64,000 bases of DNA from Actinocatenispora thailandica (GCF_016865425.1 NZ_AP023355.1:4090198-4154197); one strand, 5' to 3'. Positions 25,116-37,918 are shown, counted from the stretch's first letter. Notes: generated by a model from the sequence alone, not told the origin. Made by a program: numbers and translations.

Positions 25116-26210
25116 TGAGCGCCGACGGAGACGACCGACCGGCCACGATCGCGGCGCGCTGGGCCGACCTCGCGTTGCGATTCGCCGCGGGTCGGTTGGC
25201 CGCGGCCGGGCACCCCGATCGGTACCCGGAGTGGCGGGCCGAGCTCGCCGAGCTGTCCGCGGCCGACACCGGCGGTCCCGGGTGCGCCACCGGGTCACCC
25301 GGCGCCGGCTGGTCGCCGTGGTCGGCGGTTGCCTCGTCACCGCGGCCGCGGTCAGCGCCGCCGGCCTGACCTGCTGGCCCAACTGCCAGCAGGGGCGCGG
25401 TGGCTGCCGGCCTGGCTGCCGGCCCTGCTTTTCGCCGACGACCCGTTCCTGTTCGGCCCACGGATGGACTGGCTGGTCTCGCTCGCCGGCGCGGTCGATC
25501 CGTTGCCGCTGCTGCTGCTCGCCGCGACCGCCCTCGGCCTGCCCTACGCCGCGGTCGCGGCGCGGGACGATCGGGCGGGCCGCTCCCCTGCCGTGGCACC
25601 GACGACGCCATCCGGTCACGACCGGTTGTCGTCCAGGATCTTCGCGTGGTTGATGGTGACGGCGACGGGCGGCCTCTGGCTGTTTCTGGCCGGGGTGCTC
25701 GTCGGCGCCGGGTCGAGCGTGCTCGCCGCCACTCTCAGTGATGTGGCCGGGCAACTGGTCAGCCTGCTCGGGCCGACGTTGGGGCTGCTGACGGCGTTGC
25801 TGGCGAGTCCCCGACGCCAGCGTCGCGGGTGGTGGCTGCTCGCCGCCGCAGTGCCGGCCGGGCCGATACTCGTCATGACGGCCCTGGTGCCCAGCATGCT
25901 GATCGACCTGGTCGCACCACCGGACGGCGTCGACTACGCCGACGGCCCGCCGCTGGTGGCCGGTTCGATCCTGCTCGGCTCGCTGCTGGGGCTCGGCATG
26001 TGGGCCTGGCTGCGCCGTCCACTCGGGCCCCGACGGGTTCGAGCACCACGCCCGGCCGGGCCCGCCCCCGCAGGCCACGACATCAACGACCGCTCCCCCA
26101 CTGACCGCGCGGCACCGAACGGCCCCGGTGCTGCCGTGAGCACTCGGTCGACTCCCAGCAGAATCGGCCCTGAGCGAACACCACGGACGACATCACACCG
26201 CGGCCCGTAG
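25115..26210 (+). pseudogene. PadR-linked membrane protein gene with two apparent frameshifts
   Basis: The N-terminal part (from ATG 25115: TIAARWADLALRFAAGRLAAAG, then RYPEWRAELAEL) looks like the cytoplasmic start of the membrane proteins commonly paired with PadR, but this frame ends at 25369 with low-quality sequence. Between about 25280 and 25370 a different frame gives RVTRRRLVAVVGGCLVTAAAVSAAGL, a convincing membrane helix. From about 25375 the third frame continues through four more helices (VDPLPLLLLAATALGLPYAA, IFAWLMVTATGGLWLFLAGV, GWWLLAAAVPAGPILVMTAL, PLVAGSILLGSLLGLGMWAW) to 26210. Two frame changes are needed to join the pieces. Either the gene is decaying or the read has indels. 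A downstream ORF beginning near 25329 might still be translated on its own. Confidence 0.65.
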
Positions 26211-26260
26211 GGTCGAGGCGTCACGCGATCCGGTCAGCGCAGAAGGACAGGTGGTACAGA

Positions 26261-26863
26261 ATGGTCGACCTCGGCACGATGCACGGGCGTTCCGCCGAGC
26301 AGACACCCGGTACCGGCATCGACGGCGAGCTGTTCCAGCGGCTGTTGCGCAACCGGATCATCTTCCTCGGCGACGAGGTCAAGCAGGAGAACGCGAACAT
26401 GATCTGCGGCCAGCTGCTGCTGCTGGACGCGGAGGACTCCGACCGCGACATCCACCTCTACATCAACTCACCGGGTGGTTCGGTGACCGCCGGCATGGCG
26501 GTGTACGACACGATGCAGCTGGTCCGGGCCGACGTGGCGACCTACGCGATGGGCATCGCCGCCTCGATGGCGCAGACCCTGCTGTGCGCCGGCGCGGCGG
26601 GCAAGCGGTTCGCGCTGCCGCACGCCCGGGTGATGATGCACCAGATATCGGGCGGGGTCGGCGGCACCGCCGCCGACGTGGCCATCCAGGCGGAGAACAT
26701 GATGGCGATGAAGCGGGAGAACCAGCAGGTCATCTCCCGGCACACCGGGCAGCCGGTGGAGCGCATCGCCGAGGACGCCGACCGGGACCGCTGGTTCACC
26801 GCCGAGGAGGCCCGGGAGTACGGGATGGTCGACCGCGTTCTCGCCACGATGCCGACTCCGTAA
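26261..26863 (+). CDS. clpP: ClpP-family serine protease subunit
   Basis: A 200-residue ClpP peptidase subunit. Seen: N-terminal LFQRLLRNRIIFLGDEVKQENAN, INSPGGSVTAGMAVYDTM, catalytic Ser102 in GIAASMAQTLL, catalytic His127 in HARVMMHQISGG, and the Asp-containing DRDRWFTAEEAREYGMVD. So the triad is complete; the residue after Ser-Met is Ala where ClpP1 types carry Gly. Ribosome site AGGACAGGTGG. It is a single clpP, not the clpP1-clpP2-clpX block of actinobacteria, so it is probably an accessory paralogue; the ClpC-type gene 6 kb away is a possible partner. A hairpin follows at 26936-26981. Confidence 0.92.
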   Translation: MVDLGTMHGRSAEQTPGTGIDGELFQRLLRNRIIFLGDEVKQENANMICGQLLLLDAEDSDRDIHLYINSPGGSVTAGMAVYDTMQLVRADVATYAMGIAASMAQTLLCAGAAGKRFALPHARVMMHQISGGVGGTAADVAIQAENMMAMKRENQQVISRHTGQPVERIAEDADRDRWFTAEEAREYGMVDRVLATMPTP

Positions 26864-26935
26864 CGCCGCCAACCCCGTGACGCCGCCGACCCCGTGACGT
26901 CGCCGACCCAATGAACCGGCCGACCACCTGACCCT

Positions 26936-26981
26936 GACGCTCCCGGGACGGCCCCGCAACAGGTGCCGGTCCGGGGGCGTC
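26936..26981 (+). terminator. Candidate terminator after clpP
   Basis: GACGCTCCCGGGAC (26936-26949) can pair with GTCCGGGGGCGTC (26969-26981), an imperfect stem of about 12 pairs around a 19-base loop. It lies about 70 bases after the clpP stop, behind three short CGCCGACCCCGTGA-like repeats. No T-run, as usual in this genome. Confidence 0.45.
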
Positions 26982-27428
26982 GGCCCGCCGAGGGTGGCCC
27001 GCCATGCGATTGCCGGGCGACCGTCGCCACTCCGACCGGGGCGCCCGAGTGACGGCGGGGGCCGCCCCGACAGGCTCCCTGCCGGGCCACTCCGCCCACC
27101 AGCCCCACGATCCCTGCGGCGCGACGACCCTCGCGGCCTGCCTGCCGGGCAGCGTCGCCCGCCAGACAACGGCCCGGCCGTATCCGGCCATCGTCATGAA
27201 CCGTGCGACCGGCAACCACCCGCGGCGACCTCCACCTGCGCTCCCGGGTGCGTTCGCCGCCGGCCGGGCCACTCGACGCCCACACACCTGATGCAGCCCG
27301 CCCGCGGTGCGACCCGCTGGCGGCGTCGGTGCGCCCGCACGAGCGACACCGTCCACCCCGGCGGTGGAAGTCGGGGTGAAACGGTACTTATCGGCCAGCG
27401 TTCGGGCGCGACACAGACACACACAACC
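26982..27428. other. Long non-coding gap before the GH2 gene
   Basis: Several open frames cross this stretch on both strands, but none has a ribosome site, a recognisable motif or a sensible third-position GC pattern over its length. It shows short GC-rich inverted repeats (for example around GGCGACCGTCGCC, 27019-27031) and then becomes less GC-rich toward 27400, where the promoter of the beta-galactosidase gene begins. I see no supported gene. Confidence 0.5.
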
Positions 27429-31573
<4,145 letters not shown>

Positions 31574-31580
31574 CGGGTGA

Positions 31581-31615
31581 CCGGGCCGGCCCGCCGCGGT
31601 GGCGGGCCGGCCCGG
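31581..31615. terminator. Perfect 15-bp hairpin between convergent genes
   Basis: 31581-31595 and 31601-31615 are exact reverse complements (15 G/C pairs) around a GCGGT loop, 7 bases after the beta-galactosidase stop and 23 bases before the stop of the minus-strand gene. Very likely a shared bidirectional terminator. Confidence 0.8.
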
Positions 31616-31638
31616 ACACCGCGCGCGGCAGGTGCGCG

Positions 31639-32748
31639 CTACGCGTCCTCCGGCGCGGCGGACTCGTCCGGCTCGGGTGGGGTGTCGTCCGGTTGCGGTG
31701 CCGGCGGCCCCGGAAACCGGTCCCGCAGCGCGTGCCGGACGACGACCTGCAGCGCGGCGGTGACCGGCAGCGCGGCGACCGCGCCGACGATGCCGGCGGC
31801 CGAGCCGCCGATCAGCGCGGCGATGAACGCGGTCAGCGGCGACAGCGCGGTGGCCCGGGCCAGGATCCGCGGCGCCAGCACGTAGTTCTCCAGCTGCTGG
31901 TAGGCGATGAAGAACGCGATCGTGCCGAGCGCCACGCCGATCGAGACGGTCAGCGCCATCGCGGCACCCAGTACCGCGCCGAGGCTGGCGCCGATCTGCG
32001 GCACCAGATCCAGGATCGCGACGCCAAGCGCGATCAGCGCCGGGTAAGGCACGCCGACGATCAGGAAGAACACGTACGCGCTGGCGCCGGCGGCGACGCA
32101 GATGACCAGCTGGCCGGTGATGTACCCGCCGATCTTCGCCAGCGCCTCGTCCAGCACCGCGCTGCGCTCCGCGCTGCCGAGCAGCGCGCCCAGCGTGGCC
32201 ACGATCCGCGGCAGCGCCAGCATGAAGTACACGGTCAGCGCGCCGACGGTCAGCACGCTGAACACCGCGCCGAAGATCTTGCCGATCAGCCCGAAGAGCG
32301 CGCCGACGCCGGAGGACAGCAGCGCCGGCAGCCGGCCCAGCGCGTCGTGGATCGCCTGCTGCACGGCCGGTTCGGACAGGTACCGGCCGAGCCGGGTGTC
32401 CCTGCTGCCGACCTGGTGCGCGATGTCCTGCACCAGGTTCGGTACCGCCTGCACGAACGCGGCGAACTGGCGCGCGGCCGGCACGAACGCCCCCGCCGAC
32501 AGCCCGGTGAGCACCAGGATCAGCCCGATCACCAGGATCGCGACCGCGAAGCCGCGGCGCCGCACCAGCCGCTGCAGCCGCCGGACCAGCGGATCCAGGC
32601 CGGCGGCGAGCAGGAAGCTCAGGAAGATCAGCACCAGGATCGCGCGGGCCTGCACCGCCAGCATCGCCACCCCGACGGTGACCAGGACGATCGCGGTGAT
32701 CGCGGCGTAGCGCCACAGCGGTACCGGCCGGGCCGGTGGCGCCGTCAT
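31639..32748 (-). CDS. AI-2E family (TqsA/PerM-type) membrane protein
   Basis: A 369-residue membrane protein of the AI-2E transporter family, whose members export autoinducer-2 or, in other cases, exchange sodium and protons. Seen: two early helices (YAAITAIVLVTVGVAMLAV, ILVLIFLSFLLAAGLDPLVRRL), the long amphipathic middle region, and the conserved C-terminal block GVPYPALIALGVAILDLVPQIGASLGAVLGA...AYQQLENYVLAPRI. The tail is acidic and Pro-rich (PDDTPPEPDESAAPEDA). It starts 9 bases after the stop of the upstream minus-strand gene, probably one operon. Signalling use is not proven. Confidence 0.9.
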   Translation of the reverse strand: MTAPPARPVPLWRYAAITAIVLVTVGVAMLAVQARAILVLIFLSFLLAAGLDPLVRRLQRLVRRRGFAVAILVIGLILVLTGLSAGAFVPAARQFAAFVQAVPNLVQDIAHQVGSRDTRLGRYLSEPAVQQAIHDALGRLPALLSSGVGALFGLIGKIFGAVFSVLTVGALTVYFMLALPRIVATLGALLGSAERSAVLDEALAKIGGYITGQLVICVAAGASAYVFFLIVGVPYPALIALGVAILDLVPQIGASLGAVLGAAMALTVSIGVALGTIAFFIAYQQLENYVLAPRILARATALSPLTAFIAALIGGSAAGIVGAVAALPVTAALQVVVRHALRDRFPGPPAPQPDDTPPEPDESAAPEDA

Positions 32749-32757
32749 CGCGGAGGG

Positions 32758-33393
32758 TCAGCCGGCCGGCGGGTACGGCTGCCGGTTCGGGTACTGGATG
32801 GCGGTGTGCGCGGTGCCCTGCACCAGCACGGTGATGGCGATGCCGAGGACCAGGTTGGCCGCGGCGGTGGCGCCCTTGACGTCCCAGTGCTGGGTGGTGA
32901 CGAGCGGGATCAGCACCGCGATCACGGTGCACAGCCCACCGATCCAGCCGAAGTAGAAGAACGGCCGCGGGGTGCCGAGCATCAGCAGGTGCATCACCCC
33001 GGTGGCGAGCAGGGCGGCGACCCCGGCGCCGACCGCGTACCCGGCCATGCTGGCCGACACGGCGCCGCCGTCGGTTCGTACGCCCAGCATCGGCAGGTTG
33101 AAGATGCCGTGCACGACCAGGTACGCCACGATCGCCAGGCCGGCCGCGATCAGCGCGCTGACCAGCCCACCGGTCCACAGCCGGGCCGCGTTCACCCGGG
33201 GCTTGGTCGACCGCCGGCTCGATGCCGGTGCGTAGTCGCCGGGCGCCTGCGGCATCGGCGGGCCGTAGTCGTGCCCGGAGCTGCCGGCGCGGCCCCCGGG
33301 CGCGCCGCCGCCCGGACCGGACGCCGGCATCGGCGTGGTCGGGTCCTCCGGCCGCTGTGGCTTGGCCGATCCGTACCAGGTCACGTCGATCAC
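32758..33393 (-). CDS. Four-helix membrane protein, DUF6069-like
   Basis: A 211-residue protein. Residues 1-65 are Pro/Gly/Ser-rich and disordered. Four hydrophobic helices follow: ARLWTGGLVSALIAAGLAIV, GYAVGAGVAALLATGVMHLL, FGWIGGLCTVIAVLIPLV and AANLVLGIAITVLVQGTA. The pattern, with TRPFFYFGW-type loop PRPFFYFGWIGG and a late VLGIAI helix, resembles the small actinobacterial DUF6069 proteins; I am not certain of the family number. GTG start at 33393. Upstream of, and probably cotranscribed with, the AI-2E gene. Confidence 0.65.
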   Translation of the reverse strand: MIDVTWYGSAKPQRPEDPTTPMPASGPGGGAPGGRAGSSGHDYGPPMPQAPGDYAPASSRRSTKPRVNAARLWTGGLVSALIAAGLAIVAYLVVHGIFNLPMLGVRTDGGAVSASMAGYAVGAGVAALLATGVMHLLMLGTPRPFFYFGWIGGLCTVIAVLIPLVTTQHWDVKGATAAANLVLGIAITVLVQGTAHTAIQYPNRQPYPPAG

Positions 33394-33525
33394 CCCCGGT
33401 GTGAGAGACGCCGCGGCGGATGCGCCGCTGGCGTCCGTGGTGGCACCTGTTCAGCATCCTGGAGCGTTTGGTCCCCGCGCAGGCGAACGCGTCGATTCGT
33501 CGAACACGCTGCGTGGTCGGCGCGG

Positions 33526-34182
33526 TCAGGTGAGCAGGAACGCCGCATAGCCGACGGAAACCCAGAAGCCGACCGGGTGGTACGCCCGGATCGGCGTGCG
33601 GCGCAGCGCGTGCAGCCGTACCGACCCGGACCAGCCCGCGGCGTACGAGACGATCAGCGGGATCGCGACACCGAGCGTGCCGACGACGGCCAGCAGCGCC
33701 GCCGCGGCGAGCTGCGTCGGCCAGCCGCCGGGTGTGGCGGCGAGCGCCACCGCCGCGGCGGCGAGGATCAGCAGGTGCAGCGGATCGGTGCACAGCACCC
33801 GGACCGCGAACGGCCCGGCCCGGTTGGTCGGCAGCGCCGCGACGCGCGGCAGCCACGCCGGTGCCCGCCACGCGGTGCGGTACCGGTGCCCGACGAACCC
33901 GTACCCGCGCACCAGCGCGACCGCCACCAGCGCGGTGCCGAGCAGCGCGCAGACCAGCCGGTCGGTGTGCTCGGGCAGCCGTACGCCGGGGGTGGCCAGC
34001 CGCAGCGCCAACCCGGCGGCGAGGCAGCCGGCCAGCACCGTGCACCACCAACAGAGCGTGAACAGCAGTGCGCGGCGACGACCGTCGTCGGCCATGGTCA
34101 GCACGCTCGCCGCGACCGGCGGCAGCGGCGACAGCAGCAGGCCGGGCGCGAACGGCAGTACCGCGAGGATCGCACCACCCAT
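33526..34182 (-). CDS. GAP/Sap family membrane protein (LysE-like fold)
   Basis: A 218-residue, six-helix protein related to the GAP (peptidoglycolipid-addressing) family and the LysE exporters. Seen: first helix AILAVLPFAPGLLLSPLPPVAASVLTM, a charged loop DDGRRRALLFTLCWW, and the paired half starting RAGPFAVRVLCTDPLHLLILAAAAVAL. Members move glycolipids or small molecules to the envelope in mycobacteria. ATG 34182 has ribosome site GGGAGGTGG; an ATG 8 codons upstream is less likely. Divergent from the gene at 34365 across 182 bases that hold a 16-bp palindrome. Confidence 0.72.
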   Translation of the reverse strand: MGGAILAVLPFAPGLLLSPLPPVAASVLTMADDGRRRALLFTLCWWCTVLAGCLAAGLALRLATPGVRLPEHTDRLVCALLGTALVAVALVRGYGFVGHRYRTAWRAPAWLPRVAALPTNRAGPFAVRVLCTDPLHLLILAAAAVALAATPGGWPTQLAAAALLAVVGTLGVAIPLIVSYAAGWSGSVRLHALRRTPIRAYHPVGFWVSVGYAAFLLT

Positions 34183-34308
34183 CGCCACCTCCCGGACGCC
34201 CGGCACCGATCGCCGGTACCGCTCTCTCGACGGTAGGCACCCGGGACGGTCCGGTCACCGGTGGAGCGCACCCGATCGGTTGGCCCGCAACGATTCCCAT
34301 CCGATCGA

Positions 34309-34324
34309 TACCCATCGATGGGTA
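34309..34324. promoter_or_regulatory. Perfect 16-bp palindrome between divergent genes
   Basis: TACCCATCGATGGGTA is its own reverse complement, 41 bases before the ATG at 34365 and 127 bases before the start of the divergent GAP gene. Related CCCATCCGATCGAT sequence precedes it. The size and position fit an operator for a dimeric repressor. No regulator gene is adjacent. Confidence 0.55.
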
Positions 34325-34364
34325 CGCTTCGGGCGACGGCCGGCCGCGGCGAGATGAGGTGGCC

Positions 34365-34784
34365 ATGGCGCAGCTGACGGTGCTCTGGTTCGATCGGCAC
34401 GAGGAGGCGCGCGCGGTGTGGCGGCGACGCCCCCGGCAGGTGGATGCGGCCCTGGTGTGGGTCGATGGCGACCGGCGGGCCCGGATCGAACGCGACGAGC
34501 GGGACGGCATCGACTGGGCGATGGTGGTCGGTGCGCTGTTCGTGCTGCCGGTCTCGTCGCCGCTGCACCCGATCCCCATCCGCCGGCCGCCGCAGCTGGG
34601 GCTCACCGACGCGGTGGTCCGCCGCACCGCCGGCAGCCTGGTGCCGGGGTCGGCGGCGATCGTCGGGCTGGCCGGCGGCGCGAACCGGCTGGTCTGGTTG
34701 GCCGGGCGACACCACGGCCGGCGGCTGTCGGTGCCGCTGAGCACGGTCGAGCGGGACCGGCTCGCGCACCCGTTGCCGGCCTGA
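34365..34784 (+). CDS. Small protein, DUF1269-like, unknown function
   Basis: A 139-residue protein. The opening MAQLTVLWFDRHEEARAVWRR and AALVWVDGDRRARIERDERDGIDWAMVVGALFVLPV recall DUF1269-type proteins (a beta-alpha-beta unit followed by a hydrophobic segment), but the match is loose. A second hydrophobic patch (SLVPGSAAIVGLAGGANRLVWLAG) follows. ATG with ribosome site GAGGTGG. The stop codon falls inside the first unit of a 19-bp tandem repeat, so changes in repeat number would leave the protein untouched but alter its 3' end. Confidence 0.6.
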   Translation: MAQLTVLWFDRHEEARAVWRRRPRQVDAALVWVDGDRRARIERDERDGIDWAMVVGALFVLPVSSPLHPIPIRRPPQLGLTDAVVRRTAGSLVPGSAAIVGLAGGANRLVWLAGRHHGRRLSVPLSTVERDRLAHPLPA

Positions 34785-34853
34785 ACCGGCGTGGCCGGCC
34801 CGAACCGGCGTGGCCGGCCCGAACCGGCGTGGCCGGCCCGAACCGGCGTGGCG
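34782..34853. repeat. 19-bp tandem repeat, nearly four copies
   Basis: Unit CGAACCGGCGTGGCCGGCC at 34801-34819 and 34820-34838, with a first copy at 34782-34800 that differs only by T for the first C (creating the TGA stop of the upstream gene), and a partial fourth copy to 34853. Lies between two convergent genes. Each unit contains GGCCGGCC, a small palindrome. Confidence 0.9.
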
Positions 34854-34879
34854 GTCGGCGCCGGCCGCCACGCACCGGT

Positions 34880-35572
34880 TCACTGGCTGGGACGCTGCTC
34901 CGGCGGTACCTCGCTCGCCGGCCGGGGTTGGTCGGCCGCGGTGTGACTGGTCGGCCGGGTGCCCGCCGCCGGCTGGTTCACCGGCCAGGGCCCCTGCTGC
35001 TGCGCCGGTTCCGGCGCCGGGGTACCGGCCGACAGCGCGGCTCGGACGTCGAAGGCGAGCACGATCTCGGTGATGCCGCGCATCATCGCCCCGATCCCGA
35101 CCCAGGCGACCAGCAGCACCGCACTGCGACCGGTGTAGCCGACCGCCCAGAACGCCAGCGCGATCTCCAGCGCACCGGTGATCAGCCGCAGCCACCACAA
35201 CTCGACCCGTACCGCGAGCGAGTCGATCACGTCGAAGACGCCCTTGAACAGCAGGAACCAGGCGAGGATCCGGGACAGCGCGACGAACGTCGGTCCCGGC
35301 CAGGCGAACGCGGCGACCGCCCCGGCGACGAACAGCACGCCGAGCGCGACGTGCACCCACCGCCAGTGCCGGTGCAACGCGGCGATCAGGAACTCGTTCA
35401 GACCGGCGGCGAGCAGGATCGCGCCGAACAGCACCGCGATCGCGGCCACGCTGGCCAGGCTGAACTGCAGCACGGCCAGCGCCAGCAACGCCCACGCGAT
35501 GCCGGTGACGAGGAACAGCCACCACGGCCCGACCGCCTCCCGGCGCTGCCGGCTACGCTGCATCGTCGTCAC
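34880..35572 (-). CDS. HdeD/DUF308-family membrane protein
   Basis: A 230-residue protein with six helices in three DUF308 pairs. Seen: WLFLVTGIAWALLALAVLQF, AIAVLFGAILLAAGLNEFLIA, HVALGVLFVAGAVAAFAWPGPTF, ILAWFLLFKGVFDVIDSL, LITGALEIALAFWAVGY and LLVAWVGIGAMMRGITEIVLAF. The WPG loop and the GxxxI(T/D)xI repeats are typical of HdeD, linked to acid or general stress resistance. The C-terminal 45 residues are Pro/Gln/Ala-rich and likely disordered. GTG 35572 is preferred to ATG 35563 because the purine-rich ribosome site (GAGGGGG) is better spaced to it. Confidence 0.82.
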   Translation of the reverse strand: MTTMQRSRQRREAVGPWWLFLVTGIAWALLALAVLQFSLASVAAIAVLFGAILLAAGLNEFLIAALHRHWRWVHVALGVLFVAGAVAAFAWPGPTFVALSRILAWFLLFKGVFDVIDSLAVRVELWWLRLITGALEIALAFWAVGYTGRSAVLLVAWVGIGAMMRGITEIVLAFDVRAALSAGTPAPEPAQQQGPWPVNQPAAGTRPTSHTAADQPRPASEVPPEQRPSQ

Positions 35573-35688
35573 GTCGGCCCCCTCCCGTCGGTACGGGCGG
35601 GTGCCGCGCGGTGCCCCGCGTGCACCGCCCGTCTCAGCTGGACGGTATCCCGCAGTCGGTACGCACCAAGGGAAAACGGGGGAACCGG

Positions 35689-36321
35689 TCACCGGGGTGG
35701 GACATCCGGCACCGCCGCGCGGCGCCACCGGCGCAGCCGCAGCGCCACCAGCGCGGTCAGCCCGGCGAACGCGAGCGCGCCGACCGCCAGCGCCCCGCCG
35801 GTACCGAGCAGGCTCGCGACCCGCCGGTAGGACGCGCCGGCGAGGTAGCCGGCGGCGACGAAGCCGGCGCCCCACACCGCACCAGCCGGCGCGCTGAAGG
35901 CCAGGAACCTCCGGTACGGCATGCCGGACAGCCCACCGAGCCGCGGTACCAGGGTGCGCAGCCCGGTCAGGAACCGCGCCGCCACCACCGCGAGCCCGCC
36001 GAACCGCAGGACGAAGGACTCCGCCCGGTCCCAGCGGCCGGCGCCGACCAGCCGGCGCAGCCGGTCCCGCCGGCGCGACCAGCGGCGGCCGGCCAGGTAG
36101 GCCAGCGAGTCGCCGACGGTCGCGCCGGCCACCCCGCAGGCCATCGCCGGCACCAGCGGTACCGCACCGGCGTGCGCGAGGAAGCCGAGCAGCAGCATCG
36201 AGCCGACGCTGGGCAGCACGACGCCGACCAGCAACGCCGGCTCGGCCAGTACCACCAGCGCCGGCACCGCGCACATCAGGTACGGCGGCAGGCTCAGCAC
36301 CCACCGGGTCAGCAGGTGCAC
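35689..36321 (-). CDS. DedA-family membrane protein
   Basis: A 210-residue protein of the DedA/SNARE-associated superfamily, whose members flip or recycle lipid carriers such as undecaprenyl phosphate. Seen: LLTRWVLSLPPYLMCAVPALVVLAEPALLVGVVLPS, GVAGATVGDSLAYLAGRRW and RFLTGLRTLVPRLGGLSGMPYRRFLAFSAPAGAVWG, with the conserved basic and Gly residues of the membrane re-entrant loops. GTG 36321 gives the usual DedA start (MHLLTRWVL); a TTG at 36378 would add 19 polar residues. Separated from the HdeD gene by 116 bases on the same strand. It fits the envelope theme of the region. Confidence 0.85.
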   Translation of the reverse strand: MHLLTRWVLSLPPYLMCAVPALVVLAEPALLVGVVLPSVGSMLLLGFLAHAGAVPLVPAMACGVAGATVGDSLAYLAGRRWSRRRDRLRRLVGAGRWDRAESFVLRFGGLAVVAARFLTGLRTLVPRLGGLSGMPYRRFLAFSAPAGAVWGAGFVAAGYLAGASYRRVASLLGTGGALAVGALAFAGLTALVALRLRRWRRAAVPDVPPR

Positions 36322-36675
36322 GGCGGCGTCCCGAGAGGGCGGGTTCGGACGCGCCGCCGGCGCTCGGCGGGCCGGCAACGCTGCCGCCGGCGGGGTGCGG
36401 TGTGGATCATGGCAGCAGCCTCACCGATCGGACAGCCGGTCCACATCCGGGCAACTCCCCCGGCCGCCCCTGAGACCACCGGTACGGGTATCGGTGCACG
36501 TCAGGGCGGCCAACCCGGACATCACTCAGGGCTACCCGGTGCGGGCAGGCTCGGGGTAGCACCAGGCCAAGATCAGGGGAAGCCAGCATGTCGCCGGGCC
36601 GCCGAAACTGAGAGCGTGTTGAGAGCCGGATGTCCGGTCCCCGTCAACGCTTCGACCTCGCCTTGGAGTCCCCAG

Positions 36676-37881
36676 ATGCCCAGCGCGGCAACGCTGCCTG
36701 CCCTGTCCCGTCCCGGTAACCGGGGCGGCGAGCGCCTCGTCCGGCTGCCGCGGCGCCGCCGGCACGCCACCCCGCCGGTCCCGTGCAGCGGCGCCGACTC
36801 CGGCGCCCGGATCGCCATCGTGTCGGCCGGCATCGGCGGCGGCCACAACGCGTGCGCCGACGAGCTCGGCCGCCGGCTGCGGGCCAGCGGATTCACCGTC
36901 GACACGTACGACTTCATGGACCAGTTCCCGGGACGGTCCGGCGCGCTGCTGCGCCGGCTGTACGCCGGCCAGCTGTCGGTCCTGCCGGCAAGCTGGGGCG
37001 TGCTGTGCACGCTGCTGCGGGCCCGCCCGGTGTGCTGGCTGGTCGCCGTGCTGTGCACGCTGCTGACCGGCCGCGCGCTGCGCCGCCGTACCGCGGGCGC
37101 GGCGGCGGTGCTGTCCACCTACCCGCTCGCCACCCTGGTGCTGGGCCGGCTGCGCCGACACAAGCGGCTCGCCGCACCGGTACTGACCTACCTGACCGAC
37201 GTGTCGGTCCATCCACTGTGGATGGAGCAGGGCTGCGACTGCTACCTCGCGGCACACCGGATCACCGCCGAGCAGATCACCGCGCTCGGCGCCCGGCGGG
37301 TACGCCGGGTCGACGCCGCGGTGCGCAGCCAGTTCCGGGCCGGCCGGCAGCCGGGCCAGGCCGAGGCCCGGCGGCGGCTCGGGCTGCCCGCCACCGGCCG
37401 GCTGGCGCTCGTCGCCGGCGGCGCCTGGGCGGTGGGCGACGTCGCCCGCACCGCGCGGGAGATCGCGGCGACCGGCACGGCGGTACCGGTGGTGGTGTGC
37501 GCGACCAACGAGACGCTGCGGTCCGAACTCGACGCCGAAGGCGTGGGCATTACCCTCGGCTGGGTGGACGAGATGGCCACCCTGATGCGGGCGTGCGATG
37601 CGGTGGTCACCAACGGTGGCGGGATCACGTCGGTGGAAGCCACCGAACTCGGCGTGCCGGTGCTGATCCACCGGCCGCTGCCGGGCCACGGCCGGACGAA
37701 CGCGGAGGCGTTCGACGCCGCCGGCCTCGCACACTGGGTCCGCGACGTCGAGGAGTTGGCGGCGGCGCTGCACGAACCGCGCCGTCCGGAGACCGAGCCG
37801 GTCAAGCCGGACCCGGCGCTGGTGGTGGCGGAAGTCGCGACCGCGGCGGCACCCGCACCGGCCCTGCGGCGGATCGCGTGA
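36676..37881 (+). CDS. MGDG synthase/MurG-like glycosyltransferase (GT28 type)
   Basis: A 401-residue GT-B glycosyltransferase. Seen: ARIAIVSAGIGGGHNACADELGRRL, the glycine-rich acceptor loop of MGDG-synthase-type enzymes (GGGH); LSTYPLATLVLGRL; LTYLTDVSVHPLWMEQGCDCYLAA; a linker with Arg-rich AEARRRLGLP; and donor-domain VAGGAWAVGDVARTA, then VTNGGGITSVEATELGVPVLIHRPLPGHGRTNAEAF, the UDP-sugar binding signature. Such enzymes put a sugar on diacylglycerol or a polyprenyl lipid at the membrane. ATG with a GGAG ribosome site. About 120 bases upstream of a polysaccharide-deacetylase gene on the same strand, so probably one transcript. The lipid product is not known. Confidence 0.85.
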   Translation: MPSAATLPALSRPGNRGGERLVRLPRRRRHATPPVPCSGADSGARIAIVSAGIGGGHNACADELGRRLRASGFTVDTYDFMDQFPGRSGALLRRLYAGQLSVLPASWGVLCTLLRARPVCWLVAVLCTLLTGRALRRRTAGAAAVLSTYPLATLVLGRLRRHKRLAAPVLTYLTDVSVHPLWMEQGCDCYLAAHRITAEQITALGARRVRRVDAAVRSQFRAGRQPGQAEARRRLGLPATGRLALVAGGAWAVGDVARTAREIAATGTAVPVVVCATNETLRSELDAEGVGITLGWVDEMATLMRACDAVVTNGGGITSVEATELGVPVLIHRPLPGHGRTNAEAFDAAGLAHWVRDVEELAAALHEPRRPETEPVKPDPALVVAEVATAAAPAPALRRIA

Positions 37882-37918
37882 GCCGCCGGGGCGCGCGAAG
37901 CGCCGGCGCCGCACGCCG

